Both the position numbers and the translations under genes were made by a program. This document shows positions 37,423 through 38,282 of a DNA stretch of 38,282 nucleotides, piece by piece (the first letter of the stretch is position 1; every line of letters starts with the position of its first letter). The notes under the pieces were generated by a model. It did not search any database. It was not told the DNA's origin and worked only from the letters and a program-made list of their open reading frames with translations. This DNA comes from a virus. The stretch covers positions 1 to 38,282 of the IMG/VR virus record IMGVR_UViG_3300036834_000075. One strand, given 5' to 3'.

Positions 37423-38254
37423 TCAGACAGGCAGGGTCGCGGGGACCTGGATCGCGCCGTACGTGATCTCAGCGGCGATACGCCACAACGACTCCAGCGA
37501 ATTCGATCCCTCGAACAGGCAGCTGGCGTCCTCCATGGACAGGCCGAACAGCCGGCGCGCCTCCAGGGAGATCTCCACGCCATCCTCCGTGTAGGACGCT
37601 TTGCCGCTGTCGTTCCACGACAACGGGATCCCTGCGCGCAGTACCACCCCACCGGCCAGACAGCACGCGGTGCCGCACTGGCTTCGCTGCGCCCATATGC
37701 CCTGATTCCATTCCGCGGGATGCGCGGTGATGTACTCCAGCTCGCTCCGCAACAGGCTGGCGTTGATGCCCATGGCGGCGCACCAGTCCTCGCCGGACAG
37801 CTTGTCGAGCTGGGTCATGTCGATGATGTGGCCGCCATCAACGGTCGCTGTGGCCGAGTAGAGGTGGATCGCGACATAGGGTCCTGCGTGGACGGTGGCG
37901 TCATTGTGTACACCTTGGATTGCGGTGGCACCATGGGCATTCTCGACGCGGGCGGTGTCGTACATCCCGCCGACGCGGGCGGTGTCGTACATCCTGTCGA
38001 CGCGGGCGGTGTCGTACATCGTGCCGACGCGGGCGGTGTCGTACATCCTGTCGACGCGGGCGGTGTCGTACATCCTGTCGACGCGGGCGGTGTCGTACAT
38101 CCTGTCGACGCGGGCGGTGTCGTACATCCCGCCGACGCGGGCGGTGTCGTACATCGTGCCGACGCGGGCGGTGCCGTACATCCTGTCGACGCGGGCGGTG
38201 TCGTACATCGTGCCGACGCGGGCGGTGTCGTACATCCTGTCGACGCGGGCGGTG
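37423..38254 (-). CDS. C-terminal part of the 9-residue-repeat protein
   Basis: Enters from the right edge inside the repeats (11 full units) and stops at TGA 37423. After the repeats comes a beta-like transition (ENAHGATAIQGVHNDATVHA, GPYVAIHLYSATATVDGGHI). A C-terminal domain follows: LDKLSGEDWCAAMGINASLL, ITAHPAEWNQGIWAQRSQCG, TACCLAGGVVLRAGIPLSWN, ARRLFGLSMEDASCLFEGSN. Its 'HP-x2-W-x-Q ... CGT-x2-C-AG' plan recurs in actinobacterial and phage proteins of unknown role. Same frame as the piece at 1-453. Confidence 0.82.
37945..38254. repeat. 27-bp in-frame tandem repeat array, right part
   Basis: Eleven full 27-bp units from 37945 and a partial twelfth (38242-38254). All but one have the MYDT form (tcgtac), unlike the left part where ccggac/MSGT units dominate. 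The last six bases vary as cctgtc, cgtgcc or cccgcc. No spacers. The array is cut by adapter sequence. Confidence 0.95.
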
Positions 38255-38282
38255 AGATCGGAAGACACACGTCTGAACTACA
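38255..38282 (+). other. Residual Illumina adapter
   Basis: AGATCGGAAGACACACGTCT followed by GAACTACA. The TruSeq read-1 adapter begins AGATCGGAAGAGCACACGTC and goes on TGAACTCCA; this copy matches with one missing G and one missing C. Not biological; should be trimmed. Confidence 0.93.

Overview
The window reads as a nearly complete genome of a temperate, long non-contractile-tailed (siphovirus-type) phage of a GC-rich actinobacterium. The signs are strong G/C bias at third codon positions, many GTG starts, head-to-tail gene packing with 1-, 4- and 8-base stop/start overlaps, a HK97-type head and tail gene order, an integrase, and divergent repressor genes. No host genes are visible. The contig is almost certainly an opened circle. 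Both ends lie inside the same in-frame 27-bp tandem repeat of one gene (N-terminal part at 1-453, C-terminal part at 37423-38254). The last 28 bases are a slightly damaged Illumina adapter, so the contig stopped in the repeat and not at a natural phage end.

Layout, read as a circle. A lysogeny switch at 3416-3566 separates two divergent transcription units. Rightward (+, 3567-7375) lie a repressor-like HTH protein, a small membrane protein, a tyrosine integrase, three more small membrane proteins and a small ORF. This arm holds two hairpin terminators, and one minus-strand excisionase-like HTH gene (6805-6999) sits inside it. Leftward (-) a Cro-like HTH, an excisionase-like HTH and a run of small early genes lead off the left edge through the repeat protein.

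The minus strand re-enters at the right edge. It continues through a DUF2303-type protein, several small zinc-binding proteins, a RecE-like exonuclease with a candidate RecT-type partner, a Cys-rich mini-protein and a replication initiator (30526-31299). The initiator gene carries an origin-like array inside its own coding sequence: 12-bp iterons, an A/T-rich patch and a GCGAAGC mini-hairpin. Further small genes follow, then the late block: small and large terminase, portal, MuF-like minor capsid protein, scaffold, major capsid protein, head-tail connectors, tail terminator, major tail protein, tail assembly chaperones joined by a GGGAAAA -1 frameshift, tape measure, tail-tip protein. The lysis cassette comes last: a holin-like protein, a membrane-anchored collagen-like protein, a permuted NlpC/P60-fold hydrolase, and a glycosidase-like protein with a second strong in-frame start.

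The late minus-strand and lysogenic plus-strand transcripts converge on a large bidirectional terminator at 7407-7452. Just beyond it, at 7764-7887, lies an odd tRNA-like element in which a T-arm precedes the 5' acceptor strand and D-arm. Functions are from motif and gene-order recognition by eye; no database search or folding program was run.
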